Assembly (NCBI GenBank): GCA_963576725.1
Contig: OY755237.1
Coordinates: forward strand, 56,023,805 to 56,087,804
Length of the DNA stretch: 64,000 bases
Reading direction: 5' to 3'
DNA from: Azorinus chamasolen
Taxonomy: Eukaryota > Mollusca > Bivalvia > Cardiida > Solecurtidae
Shown in pieces: positions 11,655-22,266 of the stretch. Both the position numbers and the translations under genes were made by a program. The notes under the pieces are model-generated. The model saw only the letters and a list, made by a program, of their open reading frames with translations. It searched no databases and was not told the origin of the DNA. The stretch's first letter is position 1, and the number at the start of each line of letters is the position of its first letter.

Positions 11655-11883
11655 TTAACCCTTTCCTCCATAAATACACCTTTCTACGCCTCTGTAATAG
11701 TCACTTCTTGAAACCATTGTGATAAATAGAGCATTTGCTCTTCAGGAGCAAATGCTCTATTTATCACAATGGTTTGAGAACTACAAAATTCTTAAAATTT
11801 CCTTTTCTCTAGTTAATGCCCCTATTCGGTAGATTTATTCAAAAAGGTTGGATCTAAAATTAGCTTATTAGGGAATGGGTTAA
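11655..11883 (-). repeat. Repeat B
   Basis: Nearly perfect palindrome 11710-11775 with apex CTCTTCAGGAG; ends GGGAATGGGTTAA. Confidence 0.92.
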
Positions 11884-11910
11884 GTATGATCAAAGAATTT
11901 GGTTGCTTTT

Positions 11911-12321
11911 GAATCCTTTCCCTGTTGAATATTCATGTAAGAAATAACGTCAGCATGAATATTTATTAGCTGGAATTTTATAATGGCATAATTGTTCATA
12001 TAAGGATTGTTTGGTATTGGTAGAATCTGTAGAGTCAGTAAATGAATTCACTGTCCTTGCGAACAGTGTAGAGCCAGATCTTAGGTCTGCAAGCAGTAGC
12101 CCTCTGATCATGGTCTGCACTGTTTGTCATTCAAAATCCTCAAGAAAAAGTTAAAGTCTTTCATACAGTACTGGGTGGACCGTGTGGTTAAACGTCATAG
12201 TAGGAGCCCCCTCTGATTAGGGTCTGCTCTGTTTGCTTGTGAAATTATAATAAATTTTGTTATTCTAAAATTTCATAATGTCATTATTTCTTACATGAAT
12301 ATTAAACAGGGAAGGGATTAC
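11911..12321. repeat. Mosaic of repeat A, E and A fragments
   Basis: A(-) left half to about 12040, an E core (12055-12130), then an A(+) right half (12185-12321, ending AACAGGGAAGGGATTA). Confidence 0.65.
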
Positions 12322-12413
12322 ACCATGCCATCAATGTAGATGTTGTGCCTATTGGACAATAATGCTCATGAAATGACCATGAATTTGATTTGTTCCAAGT
12401 AATTTCTACAGAG

Positions 12414-12613
12414 GTCCAGATAAGATGCGTAAATGAAAACATTTTCAATAATTACTTCTTTATTTCTCCACCAAACCTTATATTGTGACTACTCTTTAGA
12501 ATTGTCCTTTCGAGACGATTTTAAAGAGTTTTCACAACATAGGGTTTGGTGGAGAAATGAGGATTTTAGTAAAAACGTACCTGAGTAAGGACGTTTATCT
12601 GTTGCTCAGTGTC
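12414..12613. repeat. Repeat H
   Basis: GGTCCAGATAAGATGCGTAAA at the left; hairpin TTTCTCCACCAAACC...GGTTTGGTGGAGAAA. The inner stem is partly decayed. Confidence 0.85.
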
Positions 12614-12615
12614 CA

Positions 12616-12676
12616 TGCTTATAAAACTTTTTAGTTGACGAACTCAGACTCAACTAAAAAGCTTTATAAGCACTCT
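12616..12676. repeat. Short hairpin I
   Basis: GCTTATAAAACTTTTTAGTT pairs with AACTAAAAAGCTTTATAAGC. Same ends as the larger inverted repeat at 61833. Confidence 0.85.
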
Positions 12677-12691
12677 ATCTATATAACTTTT

Positions 12692-12908
12692 TACCTGATA
12701 CAGACACCTTTTCATGTATCAGCAAACAGAGAATACCCAGATCAGATCCCTGTGGAAGTCATCTGATCAGGGTCTGCTCTGTTTGCTGATGGAATATAAA
12801 TATCTGATTCTGAACTTTTTGCCATGGCCAAAATATCCTGTGTTCATATACCATTGTAAAAATAAGCTTATAAATATTCGTGATATCATTATTTCTTACA
12901 TGAATACT
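12692..12908 (+). repeat. Repeat A, ends worn
   Basis: Core CAGATCAGATCCCTGTGGAA ... GATCAGGGTCTGCTCTGTTT and the usual A tail. Confidence 0.8.
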
Positions 12909-13218
12909 AATCTTGGAATTTGTTTAACAAAAGTATCAATATTTTCAGGTGAAGACTGACCTATGCAATGCATTGTGTTGTCAAAATTGGCTTATAGATT
13001 AAAATAGTTTCGTTCATTTTCAGATTTATTCAGAATCCATCTTTATCTGTACACCTTCTTCTGATTTGTTTTGCTACACTTTACCATTTCTTCAGATATA
13101 AGAATTATGGAGTATAATTTCTACTAATGTGTGTTTTTGTTTTCAGGAAATATATTATAAACCACTTTTCTGTATGCAATAATTAAGTTACAGATAATAC
13201 GTGATAGATAGACTAAGA
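12909..13218. other. No gene or clear repeat recognised
   Basis: AT-rich; nothing I can name. Confidence 0.5.
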
Positions 13219-13580
13219 TTAACTCTTTGAATGTTGGAATCAAGTGTATTGACAATTACAAACAAGGTAGACTTAGATCAGAGGAGCCCTATGATCAGGA
13301 TCTGTACTGTTTGTCTTTTAAAATTCCCTAGTTTTTCAAACGGAATGGACTCTTTTAACACTTTGAATATTTGGCATTTAAGGGTTAACCCTTTGAGTGT
13401 TGGAACAAACTATTGTAGACCCAGATTGATGTGCTCTTGGAGGAGTTCTCTCATCAGGGTCTGCACTGTTTGCAATTCAAAATCATTCTCAGAAAGAATA
13501 AGTATATGATACTTAATAGTCACTACTGTTTAACAATAATGGACCTTTCCATTTACAAAATTCAGCATACAAGGAGTTAA
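13219..13580 (-). repeat. Two repeat E copies sharing one TTAA
   Basis: The first ends GGCATTTAAGGGTTAA at 13388 and the second begins with the same TTAA (TTAACCCTTTGAGTGTTG). The second ends AAGGAGTTAA. Confidence 0.85.
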
Positions 13581-13650
13581 GGTGTATTTTATAGCACTTC
13601 CATGGGCTACTGACATGTGCTTAAAGTCATTTAAATCAAAAAGAGAGTAT

Positions 13651-13853
13651 AGTAAAACCCATCTAAACCGGACGTCGAACTTTATATTACTGTCAGTCTT
13701 TTAGACAGGTGGCAGCTTAATGCAGACTGAAAATCATGCAGAAAGCTCCTTTGGGAGCTTTCTGCATGACTTTCAGCCTGCATTAAGCAGCCACCTGCCT
13801 AAAAAACTCAAATTGTTTCTTTTTTAAATTCTGGTTTAGAGGGGGTTTACTGT
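13651..13853. repeat. Repeat G
   Basis: AGTAAAACCCATCTAAACC to GGTTTAGAGGGGGTTTACT. The inner hairpin of about 60-bp arms has apex GAAAGCTCCTTTGGGAGCTTTC. Confidence 0.88.
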
Positions 13854-14434
13854 TTTTGAAATCCATAGTTTTAATTGGACAATGCTCTGTTCTATGCATG
13901 TGCCAGGAAAAAGTATCCATTTAGAAATTATTAGTTTATGAATATAAAAACTATAATGTTTATGAAGGATTTTATTACACTATATAACAGGTGTAGTTCT
14001 AGTTAGATTGAACCACAATACTGGGTTATCTGTTCTGATTTTCTGCATTCTTGTTATATGTTTGGAAGTGATATCTACGGTTGAGGAATCAAAACAACAA
14101 AGTATTTAAATAATTCTTTACCAAGAATTATAATGTAATTATTTTAATTTATTTATTTACAATCTTTACTTTACTGTTCTTTATAATTCTCTTTACTGCC
14201 TTCTCAGAGGGAGCCACTGTTTTGTTTCAAAGTAACACCAGCTCTGATTTGATACAAGGTAACAGTTTGCCCCACCCTTCATTGATCACATGATCCATTT
14301 CAATCAATAGCAAACAGTTGTTTCAGATCCTTCATGGTCTGTATCAACTAATGGTAATCAGTCTTTTCAGATCACATGGTCTCAGTCAGCCAATAGATTC
14401 TAGTCTTGCAAACATGCTGTTGTCATAAGTTTAC
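13854..14434. other. No gene or clear repeat recognised
   Basis: AT-rich; 14260-14410 has loosely repeated GATCACATG and AATCAATAGC blocks. Confidence 0.45.
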
Positions 14435-14686
14435 TTAACCCTTTACCTCATGAATATTTATACAAGAATTCATGACTTCATGAATATTCATTAATTGAAT
14501 ATTCATTTATTAAATACCAATAAACAAACAAAAGTTTGGTCAAAGCAGAAACTATAGAATAAGCTCTGTATAATATCATTTGCAAACAGAGCAGACCCTG
14601 ATCAGCTGGCTCCTACAAAGGCTGTCTGATCCGGGTCTGCTTTTTTGCAAAGGCATGCCAAGGTGTTTCTATCTGGTAAAGGGTTA
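14435..14686 (-). repeat. Repeat A
   Basis: TTAACCCTTTACCTCATGAA to GGTAAAGGGTTAA; left arm GATCAGCTGGCTCC. Confidence 0.9.
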
Positions 14687-15130
14687 AAATACAGTACAGG
14701 TTTTCATTTAAATTAGATTAATAATTACTTGACCTTTTAAATTCAGATATTGTTATGTTAAGAGAAAGGTTGTAAGATTCATTAAAATCTTCCTTAATAT
14801 AAATATCATAAGTTTAAGTACATACATTCATCATCCTTGTAAAAGTTAATTCAATTAACAAGAAAATGTGATTTTTAAATGGGATTTACCTCAAAAGTGA
14901 TGATGTCAAATTATATGTAAGTGCATAGTTGGCTCAGTTTCATCTTTTTTATCGTAAAGTCCTCCCTCTCCACTCATTCTCATAAACCTTTAACTGGCTA
15001 CTGGCAAATTTGTGATACCATTACTAACCTAAATAATCGGACAGACAAAATAGGAAAATAGTGTAGACCCAGGTGACACTGCTCCTGGTTGATTGCGGTC
15101 TACACTATTTGCTTCACCATTAAATTCACT
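14687..15130. other. AT-rich stretch with a repeat F core
   Basis: F remnant at about 15057-15115 (AAATAGTGTAGACCCAGGTG ... CACTATTTG). No gene seen. Confidence 0.5.
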
Positions 15131-15354
15131 TTAACGCATTCCCACATATGCTTTTTGATGCCTCTGTAAAAGTAACTTTTTGAAACCATTGTGTTAAATA
15201 GAGCATTTGCTCCAATGGAGCAAATGCTCTATTTATCACAATGGTTTCAAAACTGCACAATTCTAAAATGTTCCCTTTTTCTTTTTAATGCTCCTTTCAG
15301 TAGATATCTGCAAAGAGGTTGGGTCTGAAAACAGACTATGAGGGAATGGGTTAA
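15131..15354 (-). repeat. Repeat B
   Basis: TTAACGCATTCCCAC to GGGAATGGGTTAA; nearly perfect palindrome. Confidence 0.9.
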
Positions 15355-15370
15355 TTAAGCCATGTTTACC

Positions 15371-15601
15371 CGAACCTTTACTCCATATATATACACCTTT
15401 TACAATACACCATTACAAACAGAGTAGACCCAGATCAGACGGCTCCTATAGGAGCAAACTGAAAAGCGTCTGCTCTTTTTGCATATGAAATTATATAAAT
15501 TTTTATTCTTCAGTTTCAGTCATGTTCAAAATTTGCTGGGTTCATGTGATATTCATGATGTCATTAATTCTAACATGAATATTCATAGAGTAAAGGGTTA
15601 A
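15371..15601 (+). repeat. Repeat A
   Basis: Core AGATCAGACGGCTCCTATAG with a damaged right arm; ends GAGTAAAGGGTTAA. Confidence 0.85.
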
Positions 15602-15734
15602 TCAGCTCCACAAACTGATGGAAAGGGGAGATTTGATGTCTGAATATTTAGTATAATCAAGGGAACCTTTACAAACATTTTGGATTGTGCTGAAATGCTG
15701 AGTGAATCATCATTCCAATCAGAATCCAGACTGT

Positions 15735-15963
15735 TTAACCCATTCCTCCATAGGCTATATTTAGACGGGACCTCTTTGAATAAATCTACCCAAAAGGAGC
15801 ATTTACTCGAGAAAAGGAAAATGTCAGAGTTGTGTAGTTTTGAAACCATTGTGATAAATAGAGAATTTGCTCCATAGGAGCAAATGCTCTATTTATCACA
15901 ATGGTTTCTAGAAGTGGTTATTACAGAGGCGTAGAAAGGTGTATTTATGGAGGAAAGGGTTAA
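15735..15963 (+). repeat. Repeat B
   Basis: TTAACCCATTCCTCCATAGG to GGAGGAAAGGGTTAA. Preceded by a D fragment (15670-15734). Confidence 0.92.
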
Positions 15964-16305
15964 CACTGTTATTGCAGTTTTGAAAAATAATCGGCCAATA
16001 TTTTCAGCCAATAAAAATTTGCTGAGCTTGATAAAGGTTAACTGGAAAGCATTTTTCACCTAAACTTCACAAAGTGTTCTATGTTGTGGTAAATGGCTGC
16101 ATGAGTGTTTTTTATTTTGTTTTTAATGAAATTTTGATGACCACTTCAAATTGTGCCAAAAAACATGCTGTTGTTTATTTAGTTTTAATATTTTTTTGTG
16201 AGAGGTGTTCCAACATGATTGGATTTTTTATGTTAGATTGTGGTTTGCATGCTCTCTGTTGATTGGTTGAAATGCCGCGTGTTTCACGATCGCCTTTGTG
16301 GAAAC
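15964..16305. other. No gene or clear repeat recognised
   Basis: T-rich; a 62-codon open frame here has no domain and no splice context. Confidence 0.5.
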
Positions 16306-16505
16306 AGAGGTCCAGATAAGATGCGTAAATTTAAATATTTTCAAGAATAGCTCCTTTATTTCTCCACCAAACACTATACTGTGACCACTATTTAGCTTTA
16401 GAATCGTCTCTTGGAGATGATTCTAAAGAGTGGTCACAGTATAGGGTTTGGTAGAGAAATGACGATTTCAGTATTTGGGTACGCACCTTTATCTGTAGCT
16501 CTGTG
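16306..16505. repeat. Repeat H
   Basis: Stem TTTCTCCACCAAACACTATA ... GGTTTGGTAGAGAAA, apex TAGAATCGTCTCTTGGAGA. Confidence 0.88.
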
Positions 16506-16639
16506 GAAAGTTAAGACTGTTGTTTGTACAGATATTTGTTGTGATCAATATGGCAAATGCAATTCTGGTGTCTATGAGCAGATGTCACTGGACATCTACA
16601 GACATTCTGTAACTGAACTTAGTAAGCTTTAGCCAAATA

Positions 16640-16800
16640 CAGCTGAACTTTGATAAGTCAAACTTGAAGGGACCGTATACAAATTAATTCGTGATAACAG
16701 AAGTTCGAGTCATCTGATTTCTAATCTGAACAACTTCTCAAGGCCACAGCTTAATACAGGTCTAAAGTAATGCTGAAAGCTCCTGTAGGAGCTAATTAAG
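16640..16800. repeat. Repeat G, left part
   Basis: ACAGCTTAATACAGGTCTAA and GAAAGCTCCTGTAGGAGC, then cut and joined to A sequence. Confidence 0.65.
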
Positions 16801-16940
16801 CTAATTAGTAATATTCATACATGTTTCTTACATAAATAGTCAAGGGCTTGGTGCAAAACTATTGTAACTCCTTCACAAAGTGAAGGAGTTACAATAGTTT
16901 TGCACCAAGCCCCCAAAATATTCATGGAATAAAGAGTTAA
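16793..16940 (+). repeat. Repeat A right end interrupted by a perfect hairpin
   Basis: TAATATTCATACATGTTTC and AATATTCATGGAATAAAGAGTTAA flank the inserted 69-bp hairpin. Confidence 0.8.
16844..16912. repeat. Perfect 69-bp hairpin
   Basis: Two 33-base arms, GGGCTTGGTGCAAAACTATT... and its exact complement, separated by AAA. It is not one of families A-I. Confidence 0.97.
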
Positions 16941-17220
16941 AGTAAAAAAGTGTCAACATGAGTGTTCAGTGTAACCATAGAAACAGAGTAGTATCATGTC
17001 ATATTTGTCAGTATTGAAACTTGTTCCCTTTTTAACACCACAGGTATTGGTATCAAACAAACCTTGTGATGTAATTGTGCACGTGCAAAATCATGTTTTA
17101 TCATATAGAGCAATTATGAAAATTTATCAGATTCACTTTATTTATATATTAAGGCTTACTTCTCCAAATGATAGGGAGAGAATATCTGAGGTGCTTTTAA
17201 TTTTCACTAGTTTTTCTCAC

Positions 17221-17470
17221 TTAACCCTTTTTGTCATATAAATGCTTTTTGATGCTTTTGCAAACAGAGCAGACCCAGATCAGATTGCTCCTGTAGGAGC
17301 CATCTGATCTGGGTCTGATTTGCTTGATTATGGAATTATGTAGATGGTATTCTACAATTTTTGTCAAAGCAAGAAATTCCCTTGAAAAGTTTACAGTATA
17401 AAAACTAAATCAATGAATATATATTTGGTGACAAAATTCATACATAAATGTACATTACGGAAAGGGTTGA
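17221..17470 (+). repeat. Repeat A
   Basis: TTAACCCTTTTTGTCATATA to GGAAAGGGTTGATA. Confidence 0.85.
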
Positions 17471-17621
17471 TATAACTCATAATTATATAACAAACTCTTC
17501 CCATAGTTTAATTCAAGTTTTTGTCAAGATATAATTCAAGGACTTGTGTATTCAAATCTTATCCTGTGACTGTCAGTATATAGTTATTGTATTTAATACA
17601 TATTATATTATGATGTTTTAA

Positions 17622-17800
17622 TCTTTAACTTGCTAACAAACTTCTAGTTAGCAGAAAATCCCAACTCGCCCTTGATACAAAATGTAGTTGTTTTATCATG
17701 TTTTTTCTCATAAGAATGTTCATTGTGTCAAATGGTTTAGATTCAGATGAGACACATAATTATTGGGCATCTCATCTGGATCCAAACTGTTTGTAACAGT
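17622..17800 (-). repeat. Repeat D, worn
   Basis: TTTAACTTGCTAAC ... AATGGTTTAGATTCAGATGA and partner CATCTGGATCCAAACTGTTT. Confidence 0.75.
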
Positions 17801-18049
17801 TTTCAAAATTTCTCTTATAGCAAACTGAATGTTAAAATTATTGAATGCAATCATCTCGTTTGTTCTTTTGAATCATTTAAGTTTAAAATTGTTATTAAAG
17901 TTAATGTGAAAACGCAGAACTTGTCAAGAACATATTTTACTGATACCATTATTACCTAAAATATTCAGATACCCGGTCTTTCAATTCCACTGGTTTGTAA
18001 AGCAGAACAAAGTCAATTTGGCATCATCTTGATAACTTTAAATGAGACT

Positions 18050-18140
18050 GACATAGTAGCAAATAGTGCAGACCCTGATCAAACAGATCCTTTCAGGAGC
18101 AATTTGATCTGGGTCTGCACTATTTGCCTAACTTTGTTTG
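18050..18140 (+). repeat. Repeat F
   Basis: CAAATAGTGCAGACCCTGAT, apex GATCCTTTCAGGAGC, partner ATCTGGGTCTGCACTATTTG. Confidence 0.85.
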
Positions 18141-18369
18141 TCCAATTACTTATGGTATGTTGAGCAGTAATTTTACACCAGCAGACATGAGGCTGTTACT
18201 TGTTGATGTATTTTGAATTACTTCATTTACAAAACATCCTTCTGTTATCTATGCTATCTCTCTCCTTAAACAAATGATGTTTACTATAACTTAACTAAAT
18301 ATTTAGACAGACAAACCCATTGCAGACCCAGGAGTCTGCACTATTTGCTACTATATGTCATTCTAATTC

Positions 18370-18535
18370 AACCTTTTCTCTCATATAAACACTTTTTCAT
18401 TCACTCATATTTACGCATTTGGACGCCTCTGTAAAAGTCATTTCTAGAAACTACTGTGATAAATAGAGCATTAATTTTCAGTAGATTTTTTCAAGGAGGT
18501 TGTGTCTAAATATAGCCTTTGAGGGAGTAGGTTAA
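18370..18535 (-). repeat. Repeat B, palindrome half deleted
   Basis: CTGTGATAAATAGAGCATTA and then the distal part (TTTCAGTAGATTTTTTCAAG). The left end resembles A. Confidence 0.75.
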
Positions 18536-18711
18536 AATTATCCAAATGGTGCTAAATTGAATTATTCAACCTATAAAACTGTCCATGGAAAGGAGAGACT
18601 GGATGTGTGAACATTTAGTGTAATTGTTATGATATATCTGTCTGTATACTTACAGTAATTAGGGTATTTTCATAACTCTGTCACCTTTTACAAATATTAC
18701 CTATTAAAACG

Positions 18712-18928
18712 CTATGGGCAAGTTAAAAATGTGATAATCTATTCGCACAGTTTAGATCTAGATGAGATGCCAAGTAACTATGCATTTCATCAGGATCTAA
18801 ACTGCATGACACTGATTGTATGTGGGTTATTTGTTTTTGAAAAGAAATGGTAAAAAATGCAGATCTGCCTAGAAAATTGAAGTTTTCAGTTTTACAAACA
18901 AAACTTACTTTGCATTTCAAAGGCTAAG
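18712..18928. repeat. Repeat D, worn
   Basis: ACAGTTTAGATCTAGATGAG with partner CATCAGGATCTAAACTG; it lies in the intron just before exon 1. Confidence 0.7.
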
Positions 18929-19036
18929 ATTTTAAATTATATAAATGTTTTATAACATTATTGTAAGTAATTTTGATTTCATGCCAAATGTGTTTCGTGA
19001 AAGAGAAATTAATAAACATGGTTGTATAATCTGTAG

Positions 19037-19215
19037 GAGTCGGGGTCCATGTCCGAGCGGAGCAGGTTCTTGTGGCCGACAGCAGTGGGATGGTAACGCT
19101 GATAAATGTGTCGGGTGACAATGAAGTAGCAGATATCTACCCTATGCTTGGGCAACCAACAGCAATAGATGTGGACTGGCTCAACAATTTTTCCTACGTC
19201 ATAGATGGACACAGG
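19037..19215 (+). CDS. ROS1: ROS1-like receptor tyrosine kinase, exon 1 of those seen (first propeller)
   Basis: Extracellular part of an orphan-type receptor tyrosine kinase at the plasma membrane. The exon follows CTGTAG and stops at AGG|GTTAGT. It needs one carried base from an upstream exon and ends in phase 0. The peptide VGVHVRAEQVLVADSSGM runs into AIDVDWLNNFSYVIDGHR, a YWTD-type blade that matches the start of the first propeller of vertebrate ROS1 (ISVDV...SISIDWL pattern). It has no start codon or signal peptide, so the gene begins further upstream. The acceptor could also be the AG two bases later; the frame does not change. Confidence 0.9.
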
Positions 19216-19265
19216 GTTAGTAAAGCTGTTCAGTCATTCCCCTAACCTTTTAACTCTATTATATA

Positions 19266-19440
19266 TACAGTAAAATATCTACTATTCGAACACTAAAATA
19301 CATATCATTATCTATCTTTAAGACAGATGGCAGCTTAATGGAGGGTGAAAGTCATGCAGAAAGCTCCTCTAGGAGCTTTCTGCATGACTTTCACCCTGCA
19401 TTAAGCAGACACCTGCCCAAAAGATCTAAATTATTTTATC
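19266..19440. repeat. Repeat G, right end worn
   Basis: ACAGTAAAATATCTACTATT; long inner hairpin with apex GAAAGCTCCTCTAGGAGCTTTC. Confidence 0.85.
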
Positions 19441-19674
19441 CAGTCACCAGGCTTCTCTAGTGACATAATAAAGGGGGTGCAAATAAACTTAGGTTTATTA
19501 GGTTACTTCCGGTAGTGGAAGGTTTATTAGGTTAGTAGATAGGCGTAATGATTCTATAACCATGGAACTATTTTAGTTTTCTGTAAATATTCATAAACAT
19601 GTTGATGGAATAGATCTAACAGATCTATTTGGTCACCAGAAGAATTATTCAAATGAGAAAAAATAAAAATAATT

Positions 19675-19770
19675 GGCTACAGCTGGATTCGAACCCGCGC
19701 CTGATCCTACAAAACCTAATTCTAATCTCTCTAGAGACGTCGCCCTTACCGATTACGCCACTGAGGCCAC
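19675..19770 (-). repeat. tRNA-like sequence, possible SINE head
   Basis: Read on the minus strand it has an A box TGGCGTAATCGG and a B box GGTTCGAATCC, both matching RNA polymerase III consensus. At 96 bases it is longer than an ordinary tRNA. The outer stem is imperfect (GGCCTCA against TGTAGCC) and the anticodon stem is unclear. A tRNA-derived SINE head or decayed tRNA is more likely than a working tRNA gene. Confidence 0.45.
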
Positions 19771-20304
19771 ATACAAAATGACGTTGATTTATCACTTTTA
19801 TTAATTTAATCCACCGCTGGCAAAACCCGTTTTTGATAAAATCAAACCTGGAAGCAAAGATTGACAGATAAATAGTAAATGTTTTCTTTTCACTCTCATG
19901 ATTATTTGATTGATAAACTCTTACAGGGGCGGTGATAGTCATAAACCTAAATATAGCCTGTTCAGTTCCATCGATTTCTGAGTGACGTTAGGTAGAATCT
20001 AAAAATAGAAACCGAGACTACGTAACTCGAATTTGACCAAAGAATATAGATCATGTCTGTTTGAAATAACTTATCGACCCTCGATTCAAATCATCTTCTT
20101 TTTCAAATTCAACCACGTTTCCCTTCTAGTAATACAAGTATCGAAACTATATTCCTCTGCGGTAGCTCATTAGATCTATTTACGTCTAAATGGAAGTGAA
20201 AAGGGAGGGATCCGTTGATCGAAAAACTGCATTTTCAATGTAAATTATTTCAAGAGTGTTATGAGTCTATAAAAAGACATTTAACTATATTGACTGGATA
20301 AATC

Positions 20305-20443
20305 GAATAATAGGTTAGTGCCGTAGATGGGACGCCTTTATCCGACTCGGAGAGAAAACAGTTGAGGCTCGGCAAGCCTCGCCTCAACGTTTTCTCCCCT
20401 CGTCGGATAAAGCGTCCCATCTACGGCACTAACCTATTATTCT
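20305..20443. repeat. Large inverted repeat, arms about 65 bp
   Basis: GAATAATAGGTTAGTGCCGT on the left pairs with ACGGCACTAACCTATTATTC on the right. Pairing continues through GATGGGACG, TTTATCCGA, GAGAAAAC and TTGAGGC to a small loop near GGCTCGGCAAGCC, with few mismatches. It is unlike families A-I and more GC-rich than its surroundings. Confidence 0.85.
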
Positions 20444-20582
20444 CTATCTATACTAAAATTTTGAATAATCAAGGTCTTACTGTATATTACACATACAGTA
20501 AACTTATTCAAATTGAAAATGTGTCTAAAAATGATGCATTTTAGAAGTACTGGTGTAAAAATGGAATATAATTGCTATTTGT

Positions 20583-20812
20583 TTAACCTTTTCCTCCATA
20601 AATACGCCTTTCTACGCTTCTATAAAAGTCACTTCTTGAAACCATTGTGATAAATAGAGCATTTGCTCCACAGGAGAAAATGCTCTATTTATCAGAATCG
20701 TTACAAAACTAAACAATTCCAACATTTTCCTTTTCTCTAGTAAATGGTTCCTTTTGGTTGATTAATTCAAAGAGGTTGGGTCTAAAAATAGATTTATTGG
20801 GGAATGAGTTAA
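20583..20812 (-). repeat. Repeat B
   Basis: TTAACCTTTTCCTCC to GGGAATGAGTTAA; apex CTCCACAGGAG. Confidence 0.9.
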
Positions 20813-21143
20813 ACAAAATGTTGTAGGGTGTGGAATAAAATCACTTAAAATTGCGAAAGTTTTATTTGAAAGTATTGATGCTGCTGATGTTATTTGCTCG
20901 CATTTTAGACCAAACCGGTGTGCATTTTAGATCTGTATCATTCAGTAGTAGCTACCTGGTGATGTTCTGATTGGTTCTAGAAAAAGAAACTATGAGTGGC
21001 GATGTAAATTGTTGTTATTGTTAGAATGCATCTTTTAAAAATGTTACATATCCAATGTAATAATACTGTTTTTTTATGAAGAGCTGAAAACCCATGATTG
21101 GACTTCATTAAAAATGTTTGAACTGCAGTTACTCAAGTGAGCA
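20813..21143. other. No gene or clear repeat recognised
   Basis: Intron 1 sequence with nothing I can name. Confidence 0.5.
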
Positions 21144-21370
21144 GTTAACCCTGCAAATTTCAATATCTACTGAATATTCATGGACAAAATAGTGAAATAT
21201 GAAAGGTGGAACAATGTAGCCATTTTAGAAACTAAAGAAACAGATCTATCATCAGATTCAGCTAGCAAACAGAGTAGACCCAGATCAGATGGCTCTGACA
21301 GGAGCCATCTGATCAGGGTCTACTCTGTTTGCAAATGCATTACATGTGGTTATATGAAGGAAACGGTTAA
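21144..21370 (-). repeat. Repeat A2
   Basis: TTAACCCTGCAAATTTCAAT and CTACTGAATATTCATGGAC, hairpin ATGG/CCAT with both outer arms fully paired; ends AACGGTTAA 53 bases before exon 2. Confidence 0.9.
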
Positions 21371-21423
21371 TGACCATTTAACTTTTGCAATACTCCTGTA
21401 CAGTTCATTTGTTCTTTCCACAG

Positions 21424-21524
21424 ATATACCAGTGTACAATGAAACCTCAGTGGAACCAGTGCAAAACTGTCATTGACATCGCTCCACGGTGGCCAAATGA
21501 GGTCAAGGTTGATCCTATAAACGG
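21424..21524 (+). CDS. ROS1: ROS1-like, exon 2 (first propeller)
   Basis: Bounded by CTTTCCACAG and GG|GTATGT; enters in phase 0 and leaves two bases. It reads IYQCTMKPQWNQCKTVIDIA, then PNEVKVDPING, the blade-closing DPxNG motif usual before an aromatic 'YLYW' strand in LDL-receptor B repeats. The motif is completed across the junction by exon 3 (GYLYYT). The two cysteines correspond to the VCxxxxC pair at this place in ROS1. Confidence 0.93.
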
Positions 21525-21542
21525 GTATGTGGAAATTAAATA

Positions 21543-21626
21543 CACAGTAAACTTCTTGGGTCCAGTTCGAGGTCTTAATGCAAAAGGGAAGTTATGCTGA
21601 AAAGTTCTCATAAGAGTTTTCTGCAT
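21543..21626. repeat. Repeat G fragment
   Basis: TACACAGTAAACTTCTTGG to GAGTTTTCTGCAT, cut by the following B. Confidence 0.6.
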
Positions 21627-21940
21627 TTAACCCATTCCCTTGTATTGGCGCTTTTTGATGTCTCTGTCAAAAGTCACTTTTTTGAAACCATTGTGATAAA
21701 TAGAGCATTAAAAATTTTGCTGAATTTATCACAATGTTTCAAAACTACACATTTCTAAACTTTTCCTGTTTTCTAGTAAATGCTCATTTTCAGTAGATTT
21801 ATTCAAAGAGATTGGGTCTCAATATAATGTTCGTCCTTCGATAAACGAAGATGACCATGACTACGCTAATCTCTTAACTGTGCTTGTGTGAGCAAAGATG
21901 GCTTACTAGACCCATCCAATATAGCCTTTGAGAGAATAGT
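21627..21940 (-). repeat. Repeat B carrying a 90-bp insertion
   Basis: B sequence is interrupted after GATTGGGTCTCAATATA and resumes CAATATAGCCTTTGAGAG. The 7-base CAATATA flanks the insert on both sides. Confidence 0.85.
21827..21923. mobile_element. Unknown 90-bp insertion with 7-bp target duplication
   Basis: Starts ATGTTCGTCCTTCGATAAAC. CAATATA at 21820-21826 is repeated at 21917-21923. It may be a truncated retroelement tail; I do not recognise it. Confidence 0.6.
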
Positions 21941-21955
21941 AAACATCTGACCTGT

Positions 21956-22195
21956 TTTAACCCTTTACTTAATCATTTTCTCCACAGATACACCTTGCTA
22001 TTCTTTTGCAAACAGAGTAGACCCAGATCAGAGGGCTCGTGTAAGAGATATATATTATTCCATTGGCAAATAGAGCAGACCCTGAAATCCTGCAAACAGA
22101 GTAGAACCAAATCAGATGGCCCCTGTATAAGCCATCTGATATGGGTCGGCTTGCTTGGCAATAGTGTGAAAAGGCTTCTGTATGAAGGAAAATGT
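21956..22195. repeat. Mosaic of repeat A pieces
   Basis: Three partial hairpin arms (22010, 22065, 22100) in mixed orientation. Confidence 0.65.
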
Positions 22196-22266
22196 CACGT
22201 CTTTACATGTTCAGTATTCGTCCTGAAAAAAATGTTGTCTACAAGTTAATTTTATCATCAATAATC

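Larger units (their letters stand above)
19441..20582. other. Intron 1 stretch without families A-I
   Basis: Contains the tRNA-like sequence and the 139-bp inverted repeat. The rest (TTAGGTTTATTAGGTTA near 19490; ATAAACCTAAATATAG near 19941) may be the ends of one larger element. No exon seen. Confidence 0.4.

Noticed and set aside
16074..16262. T-rich 62-codon frame as a membrane protein
   Set aside because: Hydrophobicity follows from T-richness; no start context, partner exons or homology that I can see.
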